A stretch of 64,000 bases of DNA from Massilia frigida. Lineage in GTDB: Bacteria; Pseudomonadota; Gammaproteobacteria; Burkholderiales; Burkholderiaceae_D. The position numbers and the translations under genes are program-made. Within the stretch, counting starts at the first letter, position 1; every line of letters starts with the position of its first letter. The notes under the pieces were generated by a model that was not told the origin of the DNA, searched no databases, and saw only the letters and a program-made list of their open reading frames with translations. Location of the stretch: positions 1 to 64,000 of the forward strand of contig NZ_WHJG01000022.1 of NCBI RefSeq assembly GCF_011682175.1, written 5' to 3'. This document shows positions 8,224 through 18,500 of this stretch, in pieces.

Positions 8224-8997
8224 TCACGCCCACACCTTCCACGGCGCCGTGCCCGATTGCCACATTTCTTCGAGCATGTTCTTTTCGCGCAGGGTATCCA
8301 TCGGTTGCCAGAAGCCGGCGTGTTCGTACGCCATCAACTGATTCTGTGCCGCCAGCGCTTGCATGGGTTCCACTTCCCAGCTGCAATCGTCGCCGTCGAT
8401 CAGGTCGACCACGTCCGGTTGCAGCACGAAAAAGCCGCCATTGATCCAGCCGCCATCGCCCTGCGGCTTTTCCATGAAGGCGGTCACGGCATCGCCCTGG
8501 CGCACCAGCGCGCCGTAGCGCCCGGGCGGCTGCACGGCGGCCACCGTGGCCAGGCGCCCGTGGGCGCGGTGGAAGGCGATTTCGGCCGCGATGTCGATGT
8601 CGGCCACCCCATCGCCATAGGTGAAGCAGAATGGCTTGCCCGGTTCCAGGTATTCGCGCACGCGTTTCAGGCGCCCGCCGGTGAGGGTGTCGGCGCCGGT
8701 ATCGACCAGGGTCACGCGCCACGGTTCGGCGTGGCGTTCATGCACTTCCATGCGGTTGTTCTGCATGTCGAAGGTGACGTCCGACATGTGCAGGAAGTAG
8801 TTGGAAAAGAATTCCTTGATCAGGTAACCCTTGTAGCCGACGCAGATGATGAATTCGTTCACGCCGTGGTGCGAAAAGACTTTCATGATGTGCCAGAGCA
8901 TCGGTTTGCCGCCGATTTCAATCATCGGTTTCGGCTTCAGATGGCTTTCTTCGAGAATGCGGGTGCCCAGGCCCCCGGCCAGGATGACGGCTTTCAT
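8224..8997 (-). CDS. rfbF: Glucose-1-phosphate cytidylyltransferase
   Basis: A 257-residue nucleotidyltransferase that makes CDP-glucose from glucose-1-phosphate and CTP. The N-terminal MKAVILAGGLGTRILEES is the nucleotide-binding loop. KPMIEIGGKPMLWHIMK, FCFTYGDGVADID (metal-binding Asp) and GGWINGGFFVLQP are typical of RfbF. Length matches the family. The start overlaps the stop of the TPR glycosyltransferase gene as ATGA (8994-8997). It commits the operon to CDP-deoxysugar chemistry. Confidence 0.95.
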   Translation of the reverse strand: MKAVILAGGLGTRILEESHLKPKPMIEIGGKPMLWHIMKVFSHHGVNEFIICVGYKGYLIKEFFSNYFLHMSDVTFDMQNNRMEVHERHAEPWRVTLVDTGADTLTGGRLKRVREYLEPGKPFCFTYGDGVADIDIAAEIAFHRAHGRLATVAAVQPPGRYGALVRQGDAVTAFMEKPQGDGGWINGGFFVLQPDVVDLIDGDDCSWEVEPMQALAAQNQLMAYEHAGFWQPMDTLREKNMLEEMWQSGTAPWKVWA

Positions 8998-11699
8998 GGC
9001 AGCGCTCCTTGATTGCTGGTTTTGCACCACTGTTCCCACATGCCCCGGTACGCCTGTTCCAGGTGGCGCGTGAAGCGCGCCATGTCCATCAGCGGACTGG
9101 CGCGGGTGCGCTCGCGCAAGCCGGTGCGCAGCTGGCGCAGGCGGGCCGGGTCGAGCGCCAGGCCGGCGGCGATGCGGATGTAGGCTTCGCCGTCGGCGGC
9201 GATCAGCTCGTCGAGCCCGCCGTTGTGCAGGATCGTCACGCCCAGGCGCGAAATGAAATTGCTGCCGGCCAGGGTGACGAAGGGCACGCCCATCCACAGG
9301 GTGTCGAAGCTGGTGGTGCCGCCGTTGCAGGGGAAGGGGTCGAGCGCGATGTCGATGCGGTTGTACAGCACGAACTGGTTCTTGCGGTCGTTGGCGATCA
9401 GGATCAGGCGCGCCGGGTCGATGCCAAGGCGCGCGAAGCGCGCTTCGACGCCATCGCGCATGCCGGGGTTGTCCAGGCCGAGGATTTCCAGCATCAGGCG
9501 CGAGTCCGGCACCTCGCGCAAGATCGCGGCCCACAGCACGATGGTCGGGTCGCTCACCTTGGCGTAATTGTTGAAGCAGCCGAAGGTGATGTAGCCATTA
9601 TCCTCGTGCGGCGGATGGTCGATCACGGCCGGGCTGTTCGGATGCGCGGCGTAGCAGCAAAATACTTCCGGCAAGCGCCACAGGGTTTCCACGTTGAAGT
9701 GTTCGCTCAAGCCCGGCGGTTCGGCAAAGGCGTCGGTGAGGCGGTAATCCATGCTGCTCAAGCCCGTGGTGGACGGGTAGCCGATGTAGGTCAGCTGCAC
9801 CGGCGCGGGTTTGCGCGCGAACGCCAGCAGGCGGTTGCCGGCCGTGTGGCCGGCCAGGTCGACCAGGATGTCGATGCCGTCGGCGTGGATACGTTCAGCC
9901 AGCTGCTGGTCGGACATGCCCCGGCAGGCAATCCAATGGTCGCTATCTGCGCGGATGCGGGCCGTGAATTCATCCTCGATCACGTGGCTGTAGTAGCAGT
10001 ACACCTCGACCTGCGCCTTGTCGTGCTGCGCCAGGATCGGTTCGATGAAAAACGCGACCGCGTGGCGCCGGAAGTCGGGCGAGACATAGCCGATTTTCAG
10101 GCGCCGGCCCGGATCGAGGCCGGGCGCGTGCCGGAAACGCTGGGCCGCCAGGGCGGGCTCGAACTGGGCGGCGAAGCGCAGGTGCAGCGCGAATAATTGT
10201 TCCTGGGTGATGCCGGCCGCGTACTGCATCGACAGCAGCAGGTTGTTGTGGGCCGCCGCATAGTCGGGCGCCAGCGCGATGGCTTGCTCGTACATCTGGC
10301 GCGAGGCGTCCGGCTTGCCCTGGTCTTTCAGCGCGCTGCCCAGGTTGTTGAAGGCTTCGGCAAAGCCGGGGCGCAGGGCGATGGCTTGCTCGAAGCAGGC
10401 GACCGCTTCGTCGTAGCGGCCCTGTTCCTTGTAGGCCACGCCGAGGTTGTTCCAGGCGTCGGCAAACTCGGGCTTGCGCGAAATCGCCTCCTCGAACGAG
10501 GCGATCGCCTCGTTCAGGCGGTTCATGTTGGCGAACGCCACGCCCAGGTTGAAGTGGGCGGCGGCGCTGTCGGGCCACATGGCCAGGGTCTTTTCGCACC
10601 AGGCCAGCGCTTGCACGTGCCGTTGCAGGTCGGCGTTGGTGAGCGCCAGCATGGCGTACGGGTCGGCGTAGCCGGGTTTCAGGTGCACCGCGTTCTCGAA
10701 GCAGATCAGCGCTTCCTCGAGCCGGTAGCTGGCCTTGTAGGCGATGCCGAGGTTGCAGTAGGCCTCGGCATAGTCCGGGCGCACCGTGACGGCGTGCTGG
10801 AAGTGCTGGATCGCCGTCTCGACCTGCTTCTGTTCCAGCAGGGCGCCGCCGAGGTTGTTGAGCGCTTCGGCAAAATCGGGCGCCAGCGCCAGCGCGGCCT
10901 GGTAGGCGGCAAGCGCCTCGTCGAGGCGGCCGAGTTCCTTGAGGGCGATGCCCATATTGTTGTACGGCAGGACAAAGCGCGGGTCGATGGCCAGCGCGCG
11001 CCGGTAGCAGGCCACGGCGTCGTCCAGCGCGCCCTGGGCCTGGCGCGTGACGCCGAGGTTGTAGTGGGCCGCGGCCAGCTCAGGCCGCTGGCCGACGGCG
11101 GCCTCGAAATGATCGGCCGACAAGGTCCACTGTTCTTGCTGCTGGTACAGCTCGCCCAGGTTGTTGTGCACTTCGGCAAAGCCGGGCTGCAATTCGAGCG
11201 CCCTGGCGTAGCAGACCTGGGCTTCGTCCAGGTTGCCCATCAGTTTCAGGGTGTCGCCCAGGTTGCTGTAGGCCTCGGCGTGGTCCGGTTGCAGGGCCAG
11301 CACGGCCAGGTAGCTGCCCAGGGCATTCGGCAACTGGCCGCCGTCGCGCAGGGCGTGGCCGAGTTGCAGGTGGGCTTCGGCATTCTCCGGCGCCAGTTTC
11401 AGCAGGCGCTCGTAGCTCGCTTGCAGCTCGGGCAGCATGTGCAGGGCGCGGCAGCTGGCGTCGAGCGCGAAATAATAGGCGGGGTTGGCCGGGGCCTTGT
11501 CGATCGCGCGCCCGAGGGCGTCGATGGCTTCCTGGTGGCGTCCGCGCTGCTGGTGGAGCAGGCCGAGCAGGTGGAGGGCATCGGCCCTGCCATCGAGTTT
11601 GCGGTACAGCGCTTCCGCCTGGTCCAGCCGTCCCGCCCGGTGATGCTGCATGGCGATATCCAGGGGGGAGGGCGGGGCGTAGGAAGCGGGTTTTTTCAT
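8994..11699 (-). CDS. TPR-repeat O-GlcNAc-transferase-like glycosyltransferase (GT41)
   Basis: A 901-residue protein. Roughly residues 10-490 are tandem TPR repeats of 34 residues, about 13-14 copies (recurring pattern AYSNLGDTLKLMGNLDEAQ). Residues about 500-890 are the GT41/SPINDLY-type catalytic region: LKIGYVSPDFRRHAVAFF, DILVDLAGHTAGNRL, VQLTYIGYPSTTGLSSMDYR and DPFPCNGGTTSFDTLWMGVP. No signal peptide or membrane segment, so it is cytoplasmic. Relatives in bacteria attach sugars to flagellin or other proteins before export. As first gene of the CDP-sugar operon, in the same direction as the flagellin gene at the left edge, it is the best candidate for the transferase using the sugar. The acceptor is inferred. 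Confidence 0.9.
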   Translation of the reverse strand: MKKPASYAPPSPLDIAMQHHRAGRLDQAEALYRKLDGRADALHLLGLLHQQRGRHQEAIDALGRAIDKAPANPAYYFALDASCRALHMLPELQASYERLLKLAPENAEAHLQLGHALRDGGQLPNALGSYLAVLALQPDHAEAYSNLGDTLKLMGNLDEAQVCYARALELQPGFAEVHNNLGELYQQQEQWTLSADHFEAAVGQRPELAAAHYNLGVTRQAQGALDDAVACYRRALAIDPRFVLPYNNMGIALKELGRLDEALAAYQAALALAPDFAEALNNLGGALLEQKQVETAIQHFQHAVTVRPDYAEAYCNLGIAYKASYRLEEALICFENAVHLKPGYADPYAMLALTNADLQRHVQALAWCEKTLAMWPDSAAAHFNLGVAFANMNRLNEAIASFEEAISRKPEFADAWNNLGVAYKEQGRYDEAVACFEQAIALRPGFAEAFNNLGSALKDQGKPDASRQMYEQAIALAPDYAAAHNNLLLSMQYAAGITQEQLFALHLRFAAQFEPALAAQRFRHAPGLDPGRRLKIGYVSPDFRRHAVAFFIEPILAQHDKAQVEVYCYYSHVIEDEFTARIRADSDHWIACRGMSDQQLAERIHADGIDILVDLAGHTAGNRLLAFARKPAPVQLTYIGYPSTTGLSSMDYRLTDAFAEPPGLSEHFNVETLWRLPEVFCCYAAHPNSPAVIDHPPHEDNGYITFGCFNNYAKVSDPTIVLWAAILREVPDSRLMLEILGLDNPGMRDGVEARFARLGIDPARLILIANDRKNQFVLYNRIDIALDPFPCNGGTTSFDTLWMGVPFVTLAGSNFISRLGVTILHNGGLDELIAADGEAYIRIAAGLALDPARLRQLRTGLRERTRASPLMDMARFTRHLEQAYRGMWEQWCKTSNQGALP

Positions 11700-11735
11700 G
11701 GGGCGCGGTCAGTCATCCTGGGTAAGGGAAGGTGC

Positions 11736-13337
11736 TCAGTCGGCCACCACGACGCGGTTCTTGCCGGTTTGCTTGGCCTGGTACATGGCTTTGTCGGCGC
11801 GCCGCACCAGGCTGGCCTGGTCTTCGTTGGGCGCGCGCAGGGCCACTCCGGCCGAGAAGGTGATCAACACTTTCTCGTTATCGTGCAGGAAAAAATGCTT
11901 GGTCAGGTCGCGCTGCAGGCGCGTCATGGTTTGCGACGCCGCTTCGACGTTGGTTTCCGGCAGCAAGATCAAGAATTCCTCGCCGCCAAAGCGGGCGATC
12001 ACATCCATCGAGCGGATGGTTTCCTTGACAATCTTGACCAGGTGCTTGAGGGCGTTGTCGCCCGCCTGGTGGCCATAGGTATCGTTGAGGCGCTTGAAAT
12101 CGTCCAGGTCGAGCATGGCGATGCACAGGGGCGTGCCGCGGCGGTCGGAGCGGGCCGTTTCGCGCTCGAACACATCGTCCAGGCCGCGCCGGTTCAGGCT
12201 GCCCGTGAGCTGGTCTTCGCGCACCAGTTCGCTCATATGCTGGAGCTTGGCCTCCAGGGTGTGGATGCGCTGCTCGGCTTCCTGCACTTCCTGGCGCGCC
12301 AGCACCATGCGGTCGCGCGACTTGAGCGCTTCGGTCTGCACCAGGCGGGTTTCACGCAGCACGTCGTCGAGGATCACGTTCAATTCGGCGATATTGTCGG
12401 TGTGGCTGATCTTTTCGGAAAAGCTGCCGATTTTTTCGTGGAAGTCGCCGGTCGTGGTCGCCACGGAACTGAGGCGGTCGATGAAGGTGAGCATCATGTT
12501 CTTCACCGTCAGCTTGACGTCCGACAGGCTGTGCTTGAGCTGGCCCTGCTTGTAGATCACTTCCTTCAGGCTGCGGGTGGCGTCTTCCAGGGCGCGCTGG
12601 TTGATCGGGCCGGCGATCAGTTCCTGCACCGAATCGATCTGGCCGCGCAGCCAGCTATCGTCGTCGAGCAGTTCGGTGACGTTTTCCAGCAGCAGCTTGA
12701 ACAGGCGCAGCAGCAATTCCTGCTGTTCGCCGACGTCGCCGCTTTTAATGTCGATCTGGTAACACAACTGCTTGAGGCGCACGCTGACCTCGTTCAGGGC
12801 TTCCTCGCTGGCGGCGACCTTGACGGCCGCGCCCAGCGCTTCGGCCTCGGCCATCAGGGCGGGCGCATCGGCCAGCAGGGAGGCGACCGCGACGCTCAGG
12901 GTGCGGCTGAGCAGGTCGCGCAGGATCTTGGCGTCCGGCTCGTCGGACATGGCCGACAGCGCCGACAGTTCGATCCCGCCGCTTTTGCGGACATGTTTCT
13001 CGACCAGCTGGGTCAGGTTGCGCGCGTAGCCATCCCAGTCGCGCATCTTGAGCGCGCGCGCGAAACGGCGGCCGAAGTCGGCCAGCTCGCCCGGCGTTTC
13101 GCTCAGCTTGGCCGCGAAGTCGCCCAGCACGTTTTCGGCGCCCGTGTCAGGAGCCGCCTCGGGCGCGGCCGGCGCCGCCTCGGGCGCGGGCGGCGTGGCG
13201 GCGATGCCGGCGATCTCGTTATAGATCTCGCGGTACGCTTCCGGGGTTGGCGCGATGCGGCGCGTGGCCAGGCGCCGGAACGCCTCGCGCGCGATCTCGG
13301 CGGGATTCTGGGCGGCGGGGTTGGGCGTTGTGGACAT
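11736..13337 (-). CDS. Cytoplasmic GGDEF diguanylate cyclase with coiled-coil N-terminus
   Basis: A 533-residue protein. The C-terminal 165 residues are a GGDEF domain with DQLTGSLNRRGL at its start, a GGEEF active-site motif (RFGGEEFLILLPE) and DLDDFKRLNDTYGHQAGD, so it should make c-di-GMP. The N-terminal about 360 residues are helical and charged with a predicted coiled coil just before the cyclase and a Pro/Ala/Glu-rich spacer around residues 50-65. No membrane segment and no receiver domain are visible, so the activating input is unknown. It ends 36 bases before the TPR glycosyltransferase gene on the same strand and could be cotranscribed with it. Confidence 0.92.
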   Translation of the reverse strand: MSTTPNPAAQNPAEIAREAFRRLATRRIAPTPEAYREIYNEIAGIAATPPAPEAAPAAPEAAPDTGAENVLGDFAAKLSETPGELADFGRRFARALKMRDWDGYARNLTQLVEKHVRKSGGIELSALSAMSDEPDAKILRDLLSRTLSVAVASLLADAPALMAEAEALGAAVKVAASEEALNEVSVRLKQLCYQIDIKSGDVGEQQELLLRLFKLLLENVTELLDDDSWLRGQIDSVQELIAGPINQRALEDATRSLKEVIYKQGQLKHSLSDVKLTVKNMMLTFIDRLSSVATTTGDFHEKIGSFSEKISHTDNIAELNVILDDVLRETRLVQTEALKSRDRMVLARQEVQEAEQRIHTLEAKLQHMSELVREDQLTGSLNRRGLDDVFERETARSDRRGTPLCIAMLDLDDFKRLNDTYGHQAGDNALKHLVKIVKETIRSMDVIARFGGEEFLILLPETNVEAASQTMTRLQRDLTKHFFLHDNEKVLITFSAGVALRAPNEDQASLVRRADKAMYQAKQTGKNRVVVAD

Positions 13338-13473
13338 GGTAAAACAGTGCCTCAGTCAGGTTTGGCGTTGATGTGCCAATGATAAGCGAGTTTGTTTCCT
13401 GCCATCTCTAGAAAAGAGGCAGGTAAAGCATCTTACTCCAGAGCATTAACCTGGCGCGCGGCGCGCGAAAAAC

Positions 13474-14121
13474 TTATTCGATCAACTGGTTTTTGATCGC
13501 ATAGTGCGTCAATTCGGCACTGTTCTTCAGTTTCATCTTGACAAGCAGGCGCGAGCGGTATTCGCTGATCGTCTTCACCGACAGCGACAATTCCTTGGCG
13601 ATCGCCCCCACCGTCTTGCCGGAAGCGATCATGGTCAGGGTCTGGTATTCGCGGTCCGACAGGGTGTCGTGCAGCGGCGTATCGTGGTTTTCGCCGACCG
13701 CGCTGGCCAGTTCCTGGGCCAGCGCCGCGCTCACATATTTTTGCCCGGCGGCCACCTGGCGGATGGCGGTCACCAGTTCGCGCGGCGCGCTCTGCTTGGT
13801 CAGGTAGCCGGCCGCGCCAGCCTTGAGCGAGCGGATCGCGTACTGGTCTTCGCGGTGCATCGACAGCATCAGCACAGCCAGCTCGGGATGCTCCTTCTTG
13901 ACCAGCTTGAGCACCTCGATGCCGCTGCGGTCGGGCAGGGAGATGTCGAGCAGCATGACGTGGCACCTGGCCTTGCGCACCTGCTTGATCGCCTCGATCC
14001 CGTCTTCGGCTTCGCCAGCGACGATGATGTCGGGCGACTCGGCCAGGATTTGTTTCAAGCCTTCGCGCACGATCGCATGATCGTCGGCGATGAAGACCCG
14101 GATGATGGCTTTGTCGGTCAT
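13474..14121 (-). CDS. NarL/FixJ-family response regulator
   Basis: A 215-residue two-domain regulator. The receiver domain has IADDHAIVREGLKQIL, the phospho-acceptor Asp in MLLDISLPDRSG, and the Lys in GYLTKQSAPREL. The LuxR-type DNA-binding domain has LSDREYQTLTMIASGKT and AIAKELSLSVKTISEYRSRL. It overlaps the histidine kinase gene as ATGA (14118-14121), so the two are a cognate pair. The targets are not visible; candidates are the adjacent RTX genes or the flagellar/glycan genes (inference). Confidence 0.93.
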   Translation of the reverse strand: MTDKAIIRVFIADDHAIVREGLKQILAESPDIIVAGEAEDGIEAIKQVRKARCHVMLLDISLPDRSGIEVLKLVKKEHPELAVLMLSMHREDQYAIRSLKAGAAGYLTKQSAPRELVTAIRQVAAGQKYVSAALAQELASAVGENHDTPLHDTLSDREYQTLTMIASGKTVGAIAKELSLSVKTISEYRSRLLVKMKLKNSAELTHYAIKNQLIE

Positions 14122-15311
14122 TGCTGCTTCTTACTCGTTTCGGTTGGCGCCGGGCGCCGGGGGGCAAGCGGGGCCGGCGTGTGCGGTCCTGCGCTGTCAT
14201 GCTCGTGTGTTTCATCCGCCATTATCCTCGCTCTGGCGGAACTGAGTTTAATTTTGATGCTCACCACCGTGCCGCCGCCGGGGGCGTCGGCCAGGGCCAT
14301 GGTGCCGCCCAGCGCCTGGGCCCGTTCGCTCATGCCGCGCAAGCCGAACGATTGCGGCTTCTGGCGGTCGGCCAGGGCGATGCCGGCGCCATTGTCGGCA
14401 ATCGTCAAGACGATGTGCTGGCGCAGCAATTGCAGGCGCACCCCGACCCGGCTGGCGTGCGCATGCTTGGCGATATTGGTCAGCGCTTCCTGGAAGATGC
14501 GGAACAGCGCCGTCGCATGGTCCAGGTGCAGGTCGATGTCCTTGTCCGGACAGGCGAAGCTGCAGGCGATGCCATTCTGCTTCTCGAATTCCTTGACCTG
14601 CCATTCGAGCGCGGCGACGATGCCGAAGTCGAGCATCGAGGGGCGCAGGTCGAGCGAAATGCGGTGCACCGCGTCGATGGTGCGGTCGACCAGCGCATCG
14701 ACATAGGCGGCGCGCTCGGCCAGCTGGGGCTGGTCGGGCGGCAGGCGCTGGGTCAGCATCATCAGGGCCATCTTGATGGCGGTCAGGTTACCGCCCAGGT
14801 CATCGTGGATTTCGCGCGCGATGCGGGTGCGTTCCTGTTCCTTGACGTGTTCCATGTGGGCCGCCAGTTCGGCCAGGCGGGCGCGCGAGCGGGTCACTTC
14901 CAGCTGTTCGAGCTTGCTGGCCGTGATATTGGTCATCAAGCCTTCCCAGTGCACGCTGCCCGGGTGGTCGGGCATGGCGCGCGGGGTGGAACGCAGGTTG
15001 ATCCATTTCTGGTCCTTGTACTCGTGGATCCAGACCCGGCCTTCCCAGTTCCAGCCGGACAGGCTGGCGGCCGAGGCGTGCATGGCGTCGAGGTAGCTCT
15101 TGCGGTCTTCCGGCAGGATCAGTTCGATGAAGCGCCCGGGTTCGGCCTGCAGTTCGGCGGCGGACAGGCCGAGCAGGGCGGCGCAACCCTCGCTCAGGTA
15201 GGGAAAGGCCACCCGGCCGTCCGCATGCAGCTCGAACTGGTACACCAGCGCCGGCGTGTTGCTGACGAACGGCTTCATGGTGTGGGCGATGGTGGGTGGA
15301 ACTGGGCTCAT
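14118..15311 (-). CDS. PAS-containing NarL-type sensor histidine kinase
   Basis: A 397-residue kinase with no obvious membrane span, so probably cytoplasmic. An N-terminal PAS-like domain (about 10-130, VYQFELHADGRVAFPYLSEG) is followed by a HisKA_3 dimerisation domain with the phospho-accepting His in ERTRIAREIHDDLGGNLTAI and an HATPase domain with ADNGAGIALA and FGLRGMSERAQALGG. The tail is Pro/Ala-rich. The start is ATG 15311; an in-frame GTG at 15314 is equally possible and neither has a clear ribosome-binding site. The first 20 codons and the upstream region are duplicated at 20095-20220. Confidence 0.9.
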   Translation of the reverse strand: MSPVPPTIAHTMKPFVSNTPALVYQFELHADGRVAFPYLSEGCAALLGLSAAELQAEPGRFIELILPEDRKSYLDAMHASAASLSGWNWEGRVWIHEYKDQKWINLRSTPRAMPDHPGSVHWEGLMTNITASKLEQLEVTRSRARLAELAAHMEHVKEQERTRIAREIHDDLGGNLTAIKMALMMLTQRLPPDQPQLAERAAYVDALVDRTIDAVHRISLDLRPSMLDFGIVAALEWQVKEFEKQNGIACSFACPDKDIDLHLDHATALFRIFQEALTNIAKHAHASRVGVRLQLLRQHIVLTIADNGAGIALADRQKPQSFGLRGMSERAQALGGTMALADAPGGGTVVSIKIKLSSARARIMADETHEHDSAGPHTPAPLAPRRPAPTETSKKQQ

Positions 15312-15464
15312 CACAGGTCGGCGGAGGAATAATGCCTGGAATCATACGGGAAAAACGGCGCGCTCTGCGGTCCCTTTGCGTGCCCCGGGACCACGGCCCC
15401 GGGCAGGTGCCGCGCTGCCGTCAAACGGAATAGATACTTTTATAACTAAATGTAAGCATCAAAC

Positions 15465-15493
15465 TTGACGCCCCATAATTATTTCTATAAAAC
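15465..15493 (+). promoter_or_regulatory. Candidate promoter of the first RTX gene
   Basis: TTGACG at 15465-15470 is followed by an AT-rich stretch with TATAAA (15486-15491) or TAAAAC (15488-15493), giving spacers of 15 or 17. The block AATTATTTCTATAAAACAAT is conserved in the second copy at 20308-20340 although flanking bases have changed. That conservation is the main evidence. Confidence 0.5.
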
Positions 15494-15524
15494 AATGTAT
15501 TGACAAATTTTATAGGAAAGTTTC

Positions 15525-18500
15525 ATGGCAAATTCGATCGTCGGCGATAACGGTAACAATAACTTGCCTGGTACCTGGGGTGATGATTTCATGGAGGGCA
15601 AGGGCGGCGCTGACGTGCTGTTCGGCAGTGAGGGCAACGATACCCTGGTCGGCGGCACTGGCGACGACACCATCGATGGCGGCGTGGGCAGCGATACCGC
15701 AGTGTTCAACCGGGGCGACGGCCAGGATACCCTGCGTGCCTTCGGCACCATGCCCGGCATGCACGACCGGCTGCTGTTCGGCGACGGCATCGCGCCGGCC
15801 GACATCTATCTGCAGCGTCTCGGCGGCAGCCTCTACATCGAGCTGCGCGGCAGCATGGACCGCATCCTGGTCGAGCGCTTCTTCGATCGCCCGCTGGACA
15901 ATAACGGCATGCTGGTGCAGCAGGGCGCCATCGAGCAGATCGTGTTCGCCGACGGCATGCAGTGGAACCGCGAAGCCATCCTGACCCGGCTGGCGCTCGA
16001 TACGATGCCGCTGGTCACCCTGGGCGAGCAGGACGACCGCTTTTTTGCCAGCACCAATGTGGACGCGGGCGCCGGCAACGACACGGTCGATGGCTACGCC
16101 GCCTACATGGCCGGCGGCGCCGGCGACGATGTCCTGACCAGCATGAGCGGCCCGAATGGCGCGCTGCTGGGCGGCGCCGGCAACGACCGCATCCAGGCCG
16201 GCCCCAGCGACGACATCATCGACGGCGGCAGCGGCAACGATAGCCTCGATGGCGGCGCCGGCAACAATACCTATCTGTTCAGCCGCGGCTGGGGCCAGGA
16301 CCGCCTGCAATTGGCGCCGTCCCAGGGCTGGGAGCCAAGCCGCCACGATATCGTGCTGAGCGACGTGCTGCCCGGCGGCATCGCACTGACGCGTTCCGCG
16401 CAAGGCACGGGCAACGATTTGCTGATCACGCTGCGCGGCGCCAGCGACAGCCTGACCGTGGCCGACTATTTCCCGAACCGTGGCGGCACCTCCATCACCT
16501 TTGCCGACGGCACCGTCTGGAACGTCCAGCAGATCGAGCAGGAAAGCGTGCGCCCGGTGATGCCCGACATGCTCGGCACGAGCGCATCGGACAGCCTGTA
16601 CGGCAGCCCGGAAAGCGACATGCTGTCCGGCGGCGACGGCAACGACCACTTGCAGGGCATGGATGGCAACGATGTCTTGATCGGCGGCAACGGCGACGAC
16701 TTCCTGGCCGGCGGCAATGGCGACGACACCCTGATTCCCGGTGCCGGTTTCGACCATCTCGAACCCGGCGCGGGCAACAACATGATCCTGTTCGGGCGCG
16801 ACAATGGCATGACGGTCATGCTGCCCGGTCCCATCAACGATGCCCACAACACGATCATGATGGCGGCCGATGTGCGTCCGGCCGATGTGAGCCTGTCGGC
16901 GCAAAACCCGTACCAGATACAGGTACGCATCGCCGGCAGCGCCGCGACCCTGCAAATGGACCTTCTTCCGGAACCCCTCCCGACCGGACCCGGTCAGTTG
17001 CGCTTGCCGGCCCAGATCCAGTTCAGCGACGGCACGCGCTGGGATAGCGACAAGCTGATCGCGCTGAGCCTGACCCAGAACGGTGACGAGGGCAATAACG
17101 TGCTGCAGGGCTACCCCGAGCGCAACGACCGCCTCGACGGCAAGGGCGGCGACGATATCCTCAACGGCTGGAGCGGCGACGACCTGCTCAGCGGCGGCAA
17201 CGGCAACGATCAGCTCGACGGCGGCGACGGCAACGATAGCCTCGACGGCGGCGCGGGCGACGACCTGCTGTTCGGCGGCGCCGGCAACGATCTGCTGCGC
17301 GCCGGCTCGGGCAACGATTATCTGTTCGGCGGCGCCGGCAACGATACCTATGTCTTCGCCCTCGGCGACGGCGTGGCGATTGTCGACGAACTTGCCTACA
17401 ACGGCGGACCGGGCAATGTGCTGCGCTTCGGCGCCGGCATCGCGGCCGCGGACCTGCGCGTGGTCACGGCGGGCAGCGAACAGCACATCTATTACGGCGC
17501 GACCGGCCAGATCAAGCTGTTCGGCGGCGGTGCCGGCTTCGAGCGCATCGAATTTGCCGATGGCAGCGTCGCCAGCCTCAGCCAGATGAGCCCGCACGCC
17601 CCGGTGCTGCAAACCCCGCTCAACGACGCCGACGCCAGCCCCGGCACAGCGTTCACGATGCAGGTCAAGCCGGGCATTTTCACCGATGCCGACGCGGGCG
17701 ACGTGCTCAGCTACCAGGCCGCGCGCGCCGATGGCGGCGCCTTGCCTTCCTGGCTGCATTTCGACATGGCCAGCGCCACCTTCAGCGGCACCCCGGGCCA
17801 CGCCGACAGCGGCAGCGTCGAGGTGCGCGTCACCGCCACCGACCGCACGGCCCTGTCGGCCACCGACACCTTCAAGTTGACGGTGGCCGCAGTCAACGTG
17901 GCGCCGACCGTCGCGGCGCCCGCGAATGGCACCAGCGTGGCGGAAGGCAAGCCATTCGTGGTCAACGCACCGCTGTTCGTGGATGCCAACCCGAACGATG
18001 TGCTCAGCGTGGTGCTCACGCGCGCCGACGGCAGCCCGCTGCCGGCCTGGATGGCGTACAGCGCGGCGACGGCCAGCATCAGCGGCACGGCTGGCTACGA
18101 CGATAGCGGCAGCTATGCGCTCAAGGCGGTCGCGACCGACAAGGGCGGCCTGTCGGCATCGAGCCTGTTCAATATCACCGTCGCCAATACCAACCGCGCG
18201 CCGGTGCTGGCGACGCCATTGGCGGCCAAGACCCTGGTCGACGGCGTGGCCTTCTCCTACAGCGTGGCGGCGGGAACCTTTGCCGATCCCGACGCCGGCG
18301 ACAGCGGCAGCTACAGCGCCAGCGCGCTGCAGGCATGGCTGTCGTTCAATGCGCAGACGCGCACCTTCAGCGGTACCCCGGCCCTCAGCGATGCCGGCAG
18401 CAGCAACGTCGTCGTGCGCTACACCGACGCCGGCGGCCTGGCGGCGACCGCGATCCTGGCGCTGACCGTCACCCAGACCCCGAGCCTGACCCTGACCGGC

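Noticed and set aside
10197-13382. A 1061-codon plus-strand open frame across the TPR glycosyltransferase and GGDEF genes
   Set aside because: It lies antisense to two genes with intact conserved motifs and has no recognisable domain; typical shadow frame in high-GC DNA.
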